Assembly (NCBI RefSeq): GCF_013155395.1
Contig: NZ_JABJWC010000014.1
Location: 1-64,000 of the forward strand
Direction of reading: 5' to 3'
Length of the DNA: 64,000 nucleotides
Source: Komagataeibacter melomenusus
Lineage (GTDB): Bacteria > Pseudomonadota > Alphaproteobacteria > Acetobacterales > Acetobacteraceae
The notes beneath the pieces were generated by a model. It was not told the origin of the DNA. It saw nothing but the letters and a program-made list of their open reading frames with translations, and made no database searches. How positions within the stretch are numbered: position 1 is the first letter of the stretch; each line of letters starts with the position of its first letter. A program made the translations under genes and the position numbers. Of the stretch, positions 33,229-42,007 are shown in pieces.

Positions 33229-34464
33229 TTACGGCGCAAAGGCTGGTTGCGCAAAGGCTGCAAAGGCGCGTTGCCGCCTGAAGCGCGCCGTCAGCCTGCG
33301 GGCGGTAAAGCGCGCGCCCCACGCAAAGCGCAGCAGCGGGCCAAAGCTGCCAGCCGCCATCGGGCCGATGAAATACAGTCCCGGCACGCTGGATTCGAAG
33401 TGGCGCGACAGCGCGGGCATGCTGTCTTCCGTGCGCACGGCGCGCGCCAGCGCCGGATCGACAAAAGGCAGCCTGTCAACGGCAACCTGCACGCCTGTGC
33501 CCAGGAAGACGTGGTCCACCTCCGCCGTGCAGGTCAGGCCGGTCTGTCTGTCGCGGAAGGTCAGGTGAATGGCGCCGCCGTGCAGGGCGGCGGCGGTCAG
33601 TTCCACGTTGAGCCAGATCGGCACCTTCTCGCGCACGACCTGCCCGGTCACCCAGCCTGCCGCAGGCCCGAGATGCCCGCGCGTGATGCGCAGCCGCAGG
33701 CGCGCGGGCAGCATGTGAAACACATCGGGCAGGTCGCACGCCATGCGCGAGCGCCAGCCCGTGCCAAGGCCGGAGAGGGGTTTCCTGATGCGCGTGACCA
33801 GCCGCCTGAGCGGGCTGAGCTTCTGTGGCGGGTTGTTGATCCAGATCTTGGGCCGCCGGGTACAGATGAAGGTTTCCGCCCCCGCATCATGCAGGAAGCA
33901 CGCCGTATCCACCGCCGATGACCCCGCCCCGATCACCGCCACGCGCTTGCCCGCAAAGCGGGCGAAGGCCGTCTCGTCAAACGTATGGCTGATCCGCTCG
34001 CGCGGCAGGCCGCGCACGACGGGGGGCAGGTAGGCGAAATGCTCGATGCCCACCGCCAGCACCACGTTGCGCGCCATGACGTTCTCGCCATTGTCCAGCC
34101 GCAGCGCGAAACCCTCGCCCGCGCGGGTGAGGCGCGTGACCAGAAAGGGCCTGAGCTGGGGCACATGGGTTTTCTGGAACGTCTCGCCATATTCCCGAAA
34201 GACTTCGGCGGGAATGGGCACGCCCGTTGGCGCGTAAGGGTAGCCGCGCTCACGGCAGAACCGCGCCAGCGTGAACCGCCGCGCGGGGTCGAACAGATCC
34301 AGCGCGAAGCCTTCCGCCTTGAGCCGCAGGGCAGCAGGCACATGGTCGCGCCAGAATGCCATGGGCCGCCCGAAAATACGGAAATTCACCCCCCTCTCGC
34401 GCAGATGCGCGGCAAGGGAAAGGCCATAGGGACCAGCCCCTATAATGGCGATGTCAGTATTCAT
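33229..34464 (-). CDS. FAD/NAD(P)-binding oxidoreductase, monooxygenase-like
   Basis: A 411-residue flavoprotein. The FAD dinucleotide fold is at the N-terminus (DIAIIGAGPYGLSLAAHL) and a second Rossmann fold at about residue 172 (KRVAVIGAGSSAVDTACFL) would bind NAD(P)H. The family resembles lysine/ornithine N-hydroxylases and flavin-containing monooxygenases; VFLGTGVQV and GLYFIGPMAAGSFGPLLRF close the FAD site. It is first in a probable two-gene operon with the ATP-grasp gene. No siderophore synthetase is visible nearby, so the substrate is open. Confidence 0.82.
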   Translation of the reverse strand: MNTDIAIIGAGPYGLSLAAHLRERGVNFRIFGRPMAFWRDHVPAALRLKAEGFALDLFDPARRFTLARFCRERGYPYAPTGVPIPAEVFREYGETFQKTHVPQLRPFLVTRLTRAGEGFALRLDNGENVMARNVVLAVGIEHFAYLPPVVRGLPRERISHTFDETAFARFAGKRVAVIGAGSSAVDTACFLHDAGAETFICTRRPKIWINNPPQKLSPLRRLVTRIRKPLSGLGTGWRSRMACDLPDVFHMLPARLRLRITRGHLGPAAGWVTGQVVREKVPIWLNVELTAAALHGGAIHLTFRDRQTGLTCTAEVDHVFLGTGVQVAVDRLPFVDPALARAVRTEDSMPALSRHFESSVPGLYFIGPMAAGSFGPLLRFAWGARFTARRLTARFRRQRAFAAFAQPAFAP

Positions 34465-35172
34465 CAGAAATCCACCAGCCTGTAGGTTCGGAGTGCGAAC
34501 AATGATCAGTAAAAGTGTGGAGACGTGAATCTGTATCGGGCATTCATGACAGATGCCGATGTATTACCTGCACGCAAACAGGGGATGGCGTGTCAGAACG
34601 AGGGCCAGACCACGATCTGGCCATACGTTAACCATACATTTACCCCATGAAAGACAACAATCAAAAAAAGACAAATATATGTAAGAGATGCGTGATCTGG
34701 CAAAAATCACACAGCACTCATCGTAAGATGTGCGCTTTATAGAGCGCACGTTATGGTTGTGAAGAAATAAATAGTGTGAATGAAACTTTTATGCTGTTTC
34801 CATACTTCGCGCACGCGGGCATGGGGTGCGGGGGCCTGCGCGCCAACAGGCGCCTGCCAGCCTGCCGTAACGGGGCAGGCAAAGCGCGTCCTGCCATTGC
34901 GTGGCAAGCAGGAGAAAGTTTCTGGCAAAGATGGTTTTGAAAGCTGCGGCAGCGCGGCCTTCCACAAAAGGGCGGCCATGCCAGGACCGTTATTATTTCC
35001 AATCAAAGCATTGTTTTTAAAGTATTTATTATAACGGGCAGCGTTACCGTGTTGCGACTGTGGGTGAAATCCTTTATCTCCGGTGGCCAGGCGTAAGCGA
35101 CCTTTTGCGTGTTCCTGTTGCGTCTGCACGCCCGTGTGTTCATCAGGTGCCCTGCCCGGGATTTTATCGACC
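34465..35172. other. 708-base intergenic region with strong inverted repeats
   Basis: This divergent gap is AT-rich in its left half and has no convincing protein gene; the short open frames lack family likeness and good ribosome-binding sites. GTGCGCT-TTATAG-AGCGCAC at 34729-34748 is a perfect 7-bp inverted repeat. A GC-rich stretch with CAGGCGCCTG and GCCTGCCGTAACGGGGCAGGC at about 34847-34879 could fold strongly. A small RNA or long leader for the downstream glycosyltransferase is possible but unproven. Confidence 0.45.
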
Positions 35173-35940
35173 ATGCAAGCTTTGTCCGCATCTGAGCCAC
35201 GGGATAGACATGAAGGCCCTCCCCCGCATCCGGGGCCGGGGCTGAGCATCATCGTTCCGTGCTATCAGGAGCGGGGCAATATCGTTCCCCTGTTCCATGC
35301 CGTCAGAAAAGCGGTGGCCGGCCATGACTGGGAACTCATTTTTGTCGATGACAATTCACCCGATGGCACCATCGATGAGGTCTGGCGCCTGGCACGGGCT
35401 GACACAAGGGTGCGCGGCCTGCTGCGGATCGGGCGGCGGGGCCTGTCTTCCGCCGTGATCGAGGGGGTGCTGTCCTCATCAGCGCCCGTTGTGGCGGTGA
35501 TGGATTGCGACATGCAGCATGATGAAGCCCTGCTGGCCGGGATGGCCGATGCCATAAGCCAGCAGGGTTATGACATCGCCATAGGCAGCCGCCATGTCAA
35601 AGGCGGCGATAATGCCGGGCTGGCCAATGCCTGGCGGCGCGCGCTGTCCGGGTTTGGCATCCGGGTGGCGCAATGCCTGCTGCCCCTGCGCGTGAGCGAC
35701 CCGATGAGCGGGTTCTTCGCCATGCGGCGCGCGCTGTTCGTGCAGTCGGTTGGCAGCCTGTCGGGCACGGGGTTCAAGATCCTGCTCGACCTGCTGATGG
35801 CGCAGGAAGCGGGGCCGCGGGTTATTGAACTGCCATTCGTGTTCCGCGCCCGGCATGAGGGGGCGAGCAAGATGGACCGGAAGGTGCTTTTCCAGTTCGT
35901 GCAGATGCTGCTTCATCATCTGTGGCGGCGTTATAAATAA
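35173..35940 (+). CDS. Family 2 glycosyltransferase, polyprenyl-phosphate hexosyltransferase-like
   Basis: A 255-residue enzyme similar to dolichol-phosphate mannose synthase or GtrB-type transferases. GLSIIVPCYQERGNIVPLF opens the nucleotide-binding domain, ELIFVDDNSPDGTID holds the first acidic site, VVAVMDCDMQHDEALL the metal site, and DPMSGFFAMRR the conserved SGF motif. It ends without the two C-terminal membrane helices of GtrB, so it is the short cytosolic form. ATG 35173 is chosen because the family fold starts soon after; no good Shine-Dalgarno is seen. Confidence 0.8.
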   Translation: MQALSASEPRDRHEGPPPHPGPGLSIIVPCYQERGNIVPLFHAVRKAVAGHDWELIFVDDNSPDGTIDEVWRLARADTRVRGLLRIGRRGLSSAVIEGVLSSSAPVVAVMDCDMQHDEALLAGMADAISQQGYDIAIGSRHVKGGDNAGLANAWRRALSGFGIRVAQCLLPLRVSDPMSGFFAMRRALFVQSVGSLSGTGFKILLDLLMAQEAGPRVIELPFVFRARHEGASKMDRKVLFQFVQMLLHHLWRRYK

Positions 35941-35966
35941 AGGCTGGCCTTGCCTGGAACGGTGCC

Positions 35967-37085
35967 CTACGCCGTCGCATCCAGTTCCAGAATGGTGCGG
36001 GCATTGGCTTCGGTCGTGGCCAGCGTGGTGATGGTGCCGGTGCGCAGGGCAGCCAGGATGGCAACGATCTTCGTGCTTTCCGATGCAATGGCGATGACAT
36101 TGGGGATGCGGCGCAACTCATCGAGCGAAAGCCCGATGACACGGCCCTGCATCGGCACGTCGGCCGCCTTGCCTGCAATCGTGATGAAGTCATAGCCCAT
36201 CATGTCGCCAATCGCGCCCGCGAGTTTAGAGGCCGCGATTTCAGCAGGCGAGAACCAGCCCATGCGCACCATGTTGCTGTCTTCATTCACATCGCCAATG
36301 CCGATCAGGGCAATATCGGCCCGGCGCGCCCGGTTGAGCGTGTGCTGCACGACATCGTTGGCCATGAGCGCCCGGCGCATCTGGGCATCAGCCACAAGGG
36401 CGGGGGCGTAGAGCGTTTCGCTCTCGCCGCCAAAGCGCGCGGCAAGGCGGCGGCAGATGTGGTCGGAACTCATGTGCTCGCCCGCGCGCATCGACCCCCC
36501 GATGGCGGAGACAAAGGTAATGGCGCGGGTGACAGGCATGCCGGTATGGCTGGCGATGGCCGCGATGTTACGGCCCATGCCCACGGCGATGATCATCTCG
36601 TCTTGCAGGATGCTGTCGAGATGCAGGGCGACGATGGCGGCCACGCTGTCACGCTGGGCGTCCTGGTCGCGCTGGTCGACTGCCGTCAGCAGCCGGGCAA
36701 TGCCAAAGCGGCGCTGGAATTCCTGCTCGAGTGCGGCTGCGGCGGCAGGGCGCGTGCGCACGCGGATATCGACAATGCCTTCCTCACGCGCACGCTTGAG
36801 CAGTTTGCTGATGGTGGGGCGCGACAGGGAGAACTGCCTGGACAGTTCTTCCTGTGTCACCTGTTCAAGGTAATAGAGGGCCGCGATTTCCGTAACCTGA
36901 TCCAGCGTGACTTCCGTGCGCCCGCCGGATTTTGCATCTGGCGCGGCCTGCACGGCATCACGCGACCCTGCGCGCCGCCCTGGGCGTTCGGGCGATGCCG
37001 TGCGGGTGGATTTGCGCGGGGTGTCAGACAGGGAGGCGTTCCTCGTAATAAGCAATGCGACTGATTTTTTCGGCTGATGGGCCAC
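35967..37085 (-). CDS. SorC-family sugar/polyol-responsive transcriptional regulator
   Basis: A protein of up to 372 residues. The N-terminal helix-turn-helix (VTEIAALYYLEQVTQEELSR, then QFSLSRPTISKLLKRAREEG, about 63-102) precedes a sugar-phosphate-binding domain with VGMGRNIAAIA and ITFVSAIGGSM. That makes it DeoR/SorC type, like EryD and related polyol regulators. The 37085 start overlaps rpiB by 62 bases and its first 50 residues look unstructured. A TTG or CTG start nearer 37030-37055 is plausible, since GAGGAA lies there. It is downstream of rpiB and likely controls the divergent kinase-transporter operon. Confidence 0.83.
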   Translation of the reverse strand: MAHQPKKSVALLITRNASLSDTPRKSTRTASPERPGRRAGSRDAVQAAPDAKSGGRTEVTLDQVTEIAALYYLEQVTQEELSRQFSLSRPTISKLLKRAREEGIVDIRVRTRPAAAAALEQEFQRRFGIARLLTAVDQRDQDAQRDSVAAIVALHLDSILQDEMIIAVGMGRNIAAIASHTGMPVTRAITFVSAIGGSMRAGEHMSSDHICRRLAARFGGESETLYAPALVADAQMRRALMANDVVQHTLNRARRADIALIGIGDVNEDSNMVRMGWFSPAEIAASKLAGAIGDMMGYDFITIAGKAADVPMQGRVIGLSLDELRRIPNVIAIASESTKIVAILAALRTGTITTLATTEANARTILELDATA

Positions 37086-37473
37086 CGGAAAACTGCGATG
37101 AGAGGTACGCTTTCACAATCGTTTTTGCAAGTTCGGGGCCAATCACGCGCGCGCCCAATGTAATGATCTGGGCGTTGTTGCTCTTCATGGCCCGCTCGGC
37201 GGAATAGGTGTCGTGTGTCTGGGCGGCGCGGATGCCATGAACCTTGTTGGCGCTGATGGCGACCCCGATTCCCGTGCCGCACAGCAGGATGCCGCGTTCG
37301 TGCGTTCCGGCCTTTATGGCCTCGGCCACGGTTACGGCAATATCGGGATAGAGGACCGGCGCGCCGTCATATGTACCGTAATCGGTAATGGCGTGGCCTT
37401 CCGCCTCAAGAAAATCACGGATGGTTTCCTTCAGGGTGAATGCTGCTTCATCGCAGCCGATGGCGATATCCAT
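37024..37473 (-). CDS. rpiB: RpiB-family sugar-phosphate isomerase
   Basis: A 149-residue LacAB/RpiB isomerase that interconverts aldose and ketose phosphates. MDIAIGCDEAAFTLKETI holds the substrate site (usually GCDHA, here GCDEA). GILLCGTGIGVAISANKV holds the catalytic cysteine and anion hole, and HDTYSAERAMKSNNAQIITLG the conserved NNA/G region. In tetritol pathways related enzymes (EryH/EryI, DerI) act on erythrulose phosphates. Its place opposite a DAK-type kinase and a polyol transporter suggests such a role, or ribose-5-phosphate isomerisation for the transketolase/transaldolase genes. Confidence 0.87.
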   Translation of the reverse strand: MDIAIGCDEAAFTLKETIRDFLEAEGHAITDYGTYDGAPVLYPDIAVTVAEAIKAGTHERGILLCGTGIGVAISANKVHGIRAAQTHDTYSAERAMKSNNAQIITLGARVIGPELAKTIVKAYLSSQFSGGPSAEKISRIAYYEERLPV

Positions 37474-37609
37474 GATGTGTATCCTTTTATCCGGTCATCC
37501 CGGGAGCGAAGGCCGCCCGGCGGGGTTTCTGTTGCGGGGTCTCTGCGTTGTGCGCCACACAAACGATAACCAATATGCACAAAAGATAATTATAATAACC
37601 TTTGTAAAC

Positions 37610-37642
37610 CGGATATATCCGCCATAATCACGTTATAGTGAT
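37610..37642. promoter_or_regulatory. Palindromes in the rpiB-kinase divergent region, candidate operators
   Basis: The 338-base gap between rpiB and the kinase gene is AT-rich and contains CGGATATATCCG (37610-37621, perfect) and ATCAC-GTTATA-GTGAT (37627-37642), placed back to back. Either could bind the SorC-type regulator encoded downstream of rpiB. No other gene is seen in the gap. Confidence 0.5.
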
Positions 37643-37811
37643 ATGAAAACGCCAGAAATATGTGCGTTAAAGGCGTTAGAGCCTATGCGAGATGCTTTCG
37701 TTCTACGATTCCGCGTAAACAGGTGTTCCGGTAAGATTACAAAAGTTCCGGAGGCCAGACTAAAAACAACAAGGCGGCCCAATGTCGCACGAGGAAAGAC
37801 GGGAAAGTTCC

Positions 37812-39584
37812 ATGAATACCATCGACATTCACCTGCGCGCCGCGCGCCCGCTGGACCGTATCTTCAATGATCCCGACCAGATCGTTGAAGACGGAATCCG
37901 CGGCTACCTGCTGGCGCATCCCGATATCCTGGCGGGCACGAACAACCCGCGTGTCCTGCGCCGTGCGCATAAAACTGCCACGCGCAAGGTTGGCGTGATT
38001 ACCGGCGGCGGTTCCGGCCATGAACCGGCGTTCCTTGGTTATGTGGGCAGGGGCCTGCTGGATGCCGTCGCCATCGGGGAGATCTTTTCCTCCCCCACCG
38101 CAGCCAGCTTCCTTGACGCGATGCGTGAGGCGGATAACGGCGCGGGGGTGGCCTGCCTGTTCGGCAACTATGCAGGCGATACCATGAATGTGCGGCTGGC
38201 GGTGGATGACGCAACGCGCGAGGGAATTGCCGTGGGCACGGTGGTCGCCAATGATGATGTGGCCTCGGCCCCGAAGGATGACGCGGCGCGCAGGCGGGGT
38301 GTGGCGGGCGAAATCCTGATGTGGAAGGCCGCCGGCGCCCGGGCGGAGGAAGGGGCCTCGCTGGAAGAGGTGCTGGCCACTGCCCGCAAGGCGATCGACA
38401 GGACGCGCTCGATCGGCGTCGGGCTTTCACCGTGCACCATTGTCGCCAACGGTCACCCCAATTTCATGATCGAGGCCGGGACGATGGAAGTCGGCATCGG
38501 CCATCATGGCGAACCGGGGGTGGAAATCAGCAGGCTGGGCTCATCGCGTGAAATCGCGCGGATGATGTGCGACCATATCCTGCCCGACCTGCCCTTCACG
38601 GCGGGCGATGAGGTGACGGTGCTGGTATCCGGCCTTGGGGCCACGCCGGTCATCGAGCTTTACGTGCTGTTTGCCGATATTGCCGATATCATGCGCGAAC
38701 GCGGCATCACCATCCGCCACAACTTCGTGGGCAACCTGTTTACCTCGCTGGACATGAAGGGGGTGACGCTGACGGTGATGAAGCTGGATGCGGAACTGGA
38801 CCGGCTGATGTCCCACCCGGCCCACGCCATCGGCCTGACGCGCGTGGGCAACGCGCCCGAAAACCCGGTTGTGGCGGCCCCGGCGGCCACGGCGCACGAT
38901 CAGGGCGCACACGGGGCACTGGCTGAGACGGAACGCTACATCCCGGCAGCGGGGATTGCGGTCGAGAACACACGTGCGGTGGTACCTGCCCTGGTCAGCG
39001 CCATTGTCGGCGCGCGTGACTGGCTGAGCGAGATTGACGGCAAGATCGGTGATGGCGACCACGGCATCAACATGGCCAAGGGCTTTGCCCGCTGCGGCCA
39101 GGCGCTGGGTGATACGCCGCCCACGATGGAAGGCGGGCTGCGTGCCCTTTCGGACTCGCTCATGGCCGGCATTGGTGGCTCGATGGGGCCGCTGTACGGG
39201 CGGTTTTTTGAAGGGCTGGCCAAGCCGCTGGCAGGTGTGACCCATATCGACGCCCATCTGTTCGGCCTGATGCTGGACGGGGCGGAAGCGGGCATCCGCT
39301 CGCTGGGCAATGCCGATGTGGGCGACAAGACGCTGATGGATACGCTCGTACCCGCCGTCAGGGCCTATCACGCGGCGGAAGGGCAGGGGCTGAAAGCAGC
39401 CCTGGCCGCCATGTCGGTCGCAGCCGGGCAGGGGCGTGATTCAACCCGCGACCTTGTGGCGCGTATTGGCCGGGCCAGCAGGCTGGGTGAGCGCTCGCGC
39501 GGCGTGCTGGATGCGGGTGCGACGTCATGCTGCCTGATCCTGCAGACCATGGCGGCCAGCCTGTCTGGCATTGCCGAAGCCTGA
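37812..39584 (+). CDS. Dihydroxyacetone/erythrulose kinase (DhaK-DhaL fusion, ATP-dependent)
   Basis: A 590-residue single-chain kinase that phosphorylates a short ketose with ATP. The K domain has GGGSGHEPAFLGYVG near residues 65-80 and the substrate-binding histidine in VGIGHHGEPG (about 232). The L domain after about 380 has the ATP/Mg site KIGDGDHGINMAKG (about 411-424) and GGSMGPLYGRFF. Length is that of the Citrobacter/yeast type. ATG 37812 is favoured by GGGAAAG upstream; 37782 is also in frame. In a locus with rpiB, a polyol transporter and a dehydrogenase, an erythrulose-type substrate is as likely as dihydroxyacetone. Confidence 0.9.
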   Translation: MNTIDIHLRAARPLDRIFNDPDQIVEDGIRGYLLAHPDILAGTNNPRVLRRAHKTATRKVGVITGGGSGHEPAFLGYVGRGLLDAVAIGEIFSSPTAASFLDAMREADNGAGVACLFGNYAGDTMNVRLAVDDATREGIAVGTVVANDDVASAPKDDAARRRGVAGEILMWKAAGARAEEGASLEEVLATARKAIDRTRSIGVGLSPCTIVANGHPNFMIEAGTMEVGIGHHGEPGVEISRLGSSREIARMMCDHILPDLPFTAGDEVTVLVSGLGATPVIELYVLFADIADIMRERGITIRHNFVGNLFTSLDMKGVTLTVMKLDAELDRLMSHPAHAIGLTRVGNAPENPVVAAPAATAHDQGAHGALAETERYIPAAGIAVENTRAVVPALVSAIVGARDWLSEIDGKIGDGDHGINMAKGFARCGQALGDTPPTMEGGLRALSDSLMAGIGGSMGPLYGRFFEGLAKPLAGVTHIDAHLFGLMLDGAEAGIRSLGNADVGDKTLMDTLVPAVRAYHAAEGQGLKAALAAMSVAAGQGRDSTRDLVARIGRASRLGERSRGVLDAGATSCCLILQTMAASLSGIAEA

Positions 39585-39612
39585 ATGATGCCCGCGCGGG
39601 CATGACCACGAT

Positions 39613-39645
39613 CGCCCCACGGCGGCTGCGTGCAGCCGTGGGGCG
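39613..39645 (+). other. Strong hairpin between the kinase and transporter genes
   Basis: CGCCCCACGGC (39613-39623) and GCCGTGGGGCG (39635-39645) are perfectly complementary, with an 11-base loop containing GGCTGC/GCA. It is 28 bases after the kinase stop and 86 before the transporter start. No T-run follows, so it may slow or process the transcript rather than end it. Confidence 0.55.
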
Positions 39646-39731
39646 CCACCATTCCTGCAATAACAAGAATAACATCTTCTGCGGAAAGGATGCGCCACGC
39701 TGCGCCCGCCGCGATGCTGGAGGGTAAGATA

Positions 39732-41081
39732 ATGGCCCAGACAGTTCTGCTTGACCCCACGCGGGTCGAGGGCGAAATCCCGCATGAGGAAAGACCGCGC
39801 ACCGCCACGGGCCGGTTTCTTTCGCGCATCGGCATGCCGCCCGCCCTGGCATGGGGGTTTGCCGGGGTCCTGATCTTCATGACGGGCGATGGGGTGGAGA
39901 GCGGCTATCTCTCGCCCTATCTCGTCAGCATGGGGTTTACCGAGCATGACGTGGCCCTTTTGTTCACCATCTACGGGCTGAGTGCCGCGGTTGCGGCGTG
40001 GCTGTCCGGCGCGCTGTCCGATCTGTGGGGGGCGAGGCGGGTCATGCTGACCGGGCTTGCGATCTGGGGATTGCTGCAGGTCGGTTTCCTGCTGGTGGCA
40101 CTCCCCGCACGCTCCCTGCCGCTCATGCTGCTGTTCTACGGCATCAGGGGTTTTGGCTATCCGCTTTTTGCCTTCGGCTTCCTTGTCTGGGTGGTGACAA
40201 CGGTCAGTCCGGGCAGGCTGGGGTCCGCCGTGGGGTGGTTCTGGTTCTGCTTTACCGGCGGCATGCCCACGCTGGGGTCCGTATTTGCCGGTTACACCAT
40301 TCCCCATATCGGCCCGATCGCAACATTGTGGCTCGCCCTTGGCCTTGTCATGCTGGGTGGCGCCATGGCGCTGGGTGGCATTCGGGAGACGCATGGCAAC
40401 ATCCATGCCGCCAGCGCGGACAAGCACCCGCTGAAGACCCTGTTCGCCTCGCTGTCGATTGCGTGGGAGCGGCCCAAGGTCGGTCTTGGCTGTCTTGTCC
40501 GCGCCATTGATACCTCGGCTGAATTCGGTTTCCTGGTCTGCCTGCCGCTGTACTTCATGCACGACCTGCATTTCAGCCTGGGGCAGTGGCTGATGGTGTT
40601 GCAGGCCATCTTCATCTCCAACGTGATCTGGAACCTTCTGTTCGGCATACTGAGCGACTGGCTGAGCTGGCGCGGCACGGTCATGCTGGGGGGCGGCGTG
40701 GGGTCTGCCATCAGCACGCTGCTGCTGTACTGGTGCCCCACCCATTTCGGGCCGGGGCACATGCTGCCCACGCTGTTTGCAGGTGCGCTGTATGGCATGA
40801 CGCTGGCCGCCTACGTGCCGCTTTCCGCCCTGATGCCCTATCTGGCGCCCGACGACAAACCGGCCGCGATGTCGCTGCTCAACCTTGGGGCCGGGGCCAG
40901 CGTGTGGATCGGGCCTGCTGTTGTCTACCTCTTTGAACCACGCTTTGGCATCTTTGGTGTCATGGTCACCTATGCGGGCATTTACCTGCTCAGTGCCTGC
41001 CTTGCGTGGTTCCTGACCCTGGACCCGGCATTGCAGGCGGAACTGGACCGTTCCCGGCGCGCCGTGGCCAGAAGTCAATAA
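39732..41081 (+). CDS. RbtT/DalT/CsbX-family polyol transporter (MFS)
   Basis: A 449-residue inner-membrane proton symporter with about 12 helices. FLSRIGMPPALAWGFAGVLIF, then MTGDGVESGYLSPYL, is the recognisable start of the RbtT (ribitol)/DalT (arabitol) family. SDLWGARRVMLTG gives the loop 2-3 motif of the major facilitator superfamily. ATG 39732 follows GGAGGG. It lies within the kinase-dehydrogenase-transketolase run, so it probably brings in the polyol that this locus degrades. The exact substrate is not evident. Confidence 0.87.
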   Translation: MAQTVLLDPTRVEGEIPHEERPRTATGRFLSRIGMPPALAWGFAGVLIFMTGDGVESGYLSPYLVSMGFTEHDVALLFTIYGLSAAVAAWLSGALSDLWGARRVMLTGLAIWGLLQVGFLLVALPARSLPLMLLFYGIRGFGYPLFAFGFLVWVVTTVSPGRLGSAVGWFWFCFTGGMPTLGSVFAGYTIPHIGPIATLWLALGLVMLGGAMALGGIRETHGNIHAASADKHPLKTLFASLSIAWERPKVGLGCLVRAIDTSAEFGFLVCLPLYFMHDLHFSLGQWLMVLQAIFISNVIWNLLFGILSDWLSWRGTVMLGGGVGSAISTLLLYWCPTHFGPGHMLPTLFAGALYGMTLAAYVPLSALMPYLAPDDKPAAMSLLNLGAGASVWIGPAVVYLFEPRFGIFGVMVTYAGIYLLSACLAWFLTLDPALQAELDRSRRAVARSQ

Positions 41082-41115
41082 ACCCACAAATAAAAACCTA
41101 TACGGGAATAATAAA

Positions 41116-41871
41116 ATGAAACCGTTCAGTGAACTCCTCAGCCTTACAGGCCGCACCGCCGTCGTAACCGGTGGCGCATCGGGCATTGGCCTGGCCATTG
41201 CCCAGCGGCTTGCTGGGCAGGGGGCTGTGGTGTGCCTTGTCGATCGCAACGAGAAGGTGGCCGAGATCGCGGCCAGCCTGGGCAGCCAGCATTGTGGCGT
41301 CCATACCGATGTGACGGATGAAGCCGCGATCAAGACCGCGTGCAGCACCATCCTGTCCCAGCTTGGGCATGTCGATATCCTGGTCAATAATGCCGGGATT
41401 GCCCTGATTGCCTCGGCTGCCGAACTGGAAACATCCGCGTGGGACCTGACGATGGCGATCAATCTGCGCGCGCCGTTCCTGTTTGCCCGCGCGCTTGGCC
41501 CGGCCATGTGTAAAAAAGGCTTCGGGCGGATCGTGAACATTGCCTCACAGGCAGCGCTTGTGGCGCTGGACAAGCATGCAGCCTATAGCGCCAGCAAGGC
41601 GGGTATCCTTGGCCTGACCAAGGTGCTGGCGTTTGAATGGGGGCCATCGGGGGTGACGGTCAACGCGATCTCGCCCACCGTGGTCGAGACGGAACTGGGC
41701 AAGCAGGTCTGGTCCGGGCCGGTGGGCGACGCCTTCCGCGCGCAGGTGCCAACCGGCCGCTTTGCCCAGCCTGACGAGGTCGCCTGCGCCGTCGCCTATC
41801 TGGTCAGCAATGCCGCCGCCATGGTCAATGGCGAAAACCTTGTAGTGGATGGCGGCTATACCATTCGCTGA
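41116..41871 (+). CDS. Short-chain dehydrogenase, probable polyol dehydrogenase
   Basis: A 251-residue classical SDR. NAD(P) binding is by TGGASGIGLAIA (about 18-29), with Asp at the end of strand 2 (CLVDRN), which favours NAD. NNAG is at about 91-94. The catalytic Ser lies in NIASQAAL and Tyr/Lys in YSASK. The C-terminus DGGYTIR is typical. It resembles arabitol/galactitol/threitol dehydrogenases. It follows the transporter by 34 bases, presumably oxidising the imported polyol to the ketose used by the kinase. Confidence 0.88.
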   Translation: MKPFSELLSLTGRTAVVTGGASGIGLAIAQRLAGQGAVVCLVDRNEKVAEIAASLGSQHCGVHTDVTDEAAIKTACSTILSQLGHVDILVNNAGIALIASAAELETSAWDLTMAINLRAPFLFARALGPAMCKKGFGRIVNIASQAALVALDKHAAYSASKAGILGLTKVLAFEWGPSGVTVNAISPTVVETELGKQVWSGPVGDAFRAQVPTGRFAQPDEVACAVAYLVSNAAAMVNGENLVVDGGYTIR

Positions 41872-41878
41872 ACAGTAA

Positions 41879-41960
41879 AAAAGTTTTTGGTGAAGCTTTT
41901 TTCAAAAAGCTTCGAAGAACGCCGCCTGTTTCGATCAAAAGGCGGCACCCAAAAACTTTT
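41879..41960 (+). repeat. Palindromic intergenic repeat, copy 2
   Basis: AAAGTTTTTGGTGAAGCTT begins the element, with an inner hairpin GAAGCTTTTTTC/AAAAAGCTTC. It continues to a second arm GCCGCC..GGCGGC and ends CACCCAAAAACTTTT, the inverse of its start. It lies between the dehydrogenase and transketolase genes and may attenuate read-through. Same element as 57363-57442. Confidence 0.85.
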
Positions 41961-42007
41961 TATTCTTTTTCTCAACATAATTTAAAGACGCAGGAACATC
42001 ACAAGAC

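Noticed and set aside
39525-41573. 682-codon open frame antisense to the transporter and dehydrogenase genes
   Set aside because: It is a shadow of two well-supported genes on the other strand; composition is low-complexity and no motif is seen.
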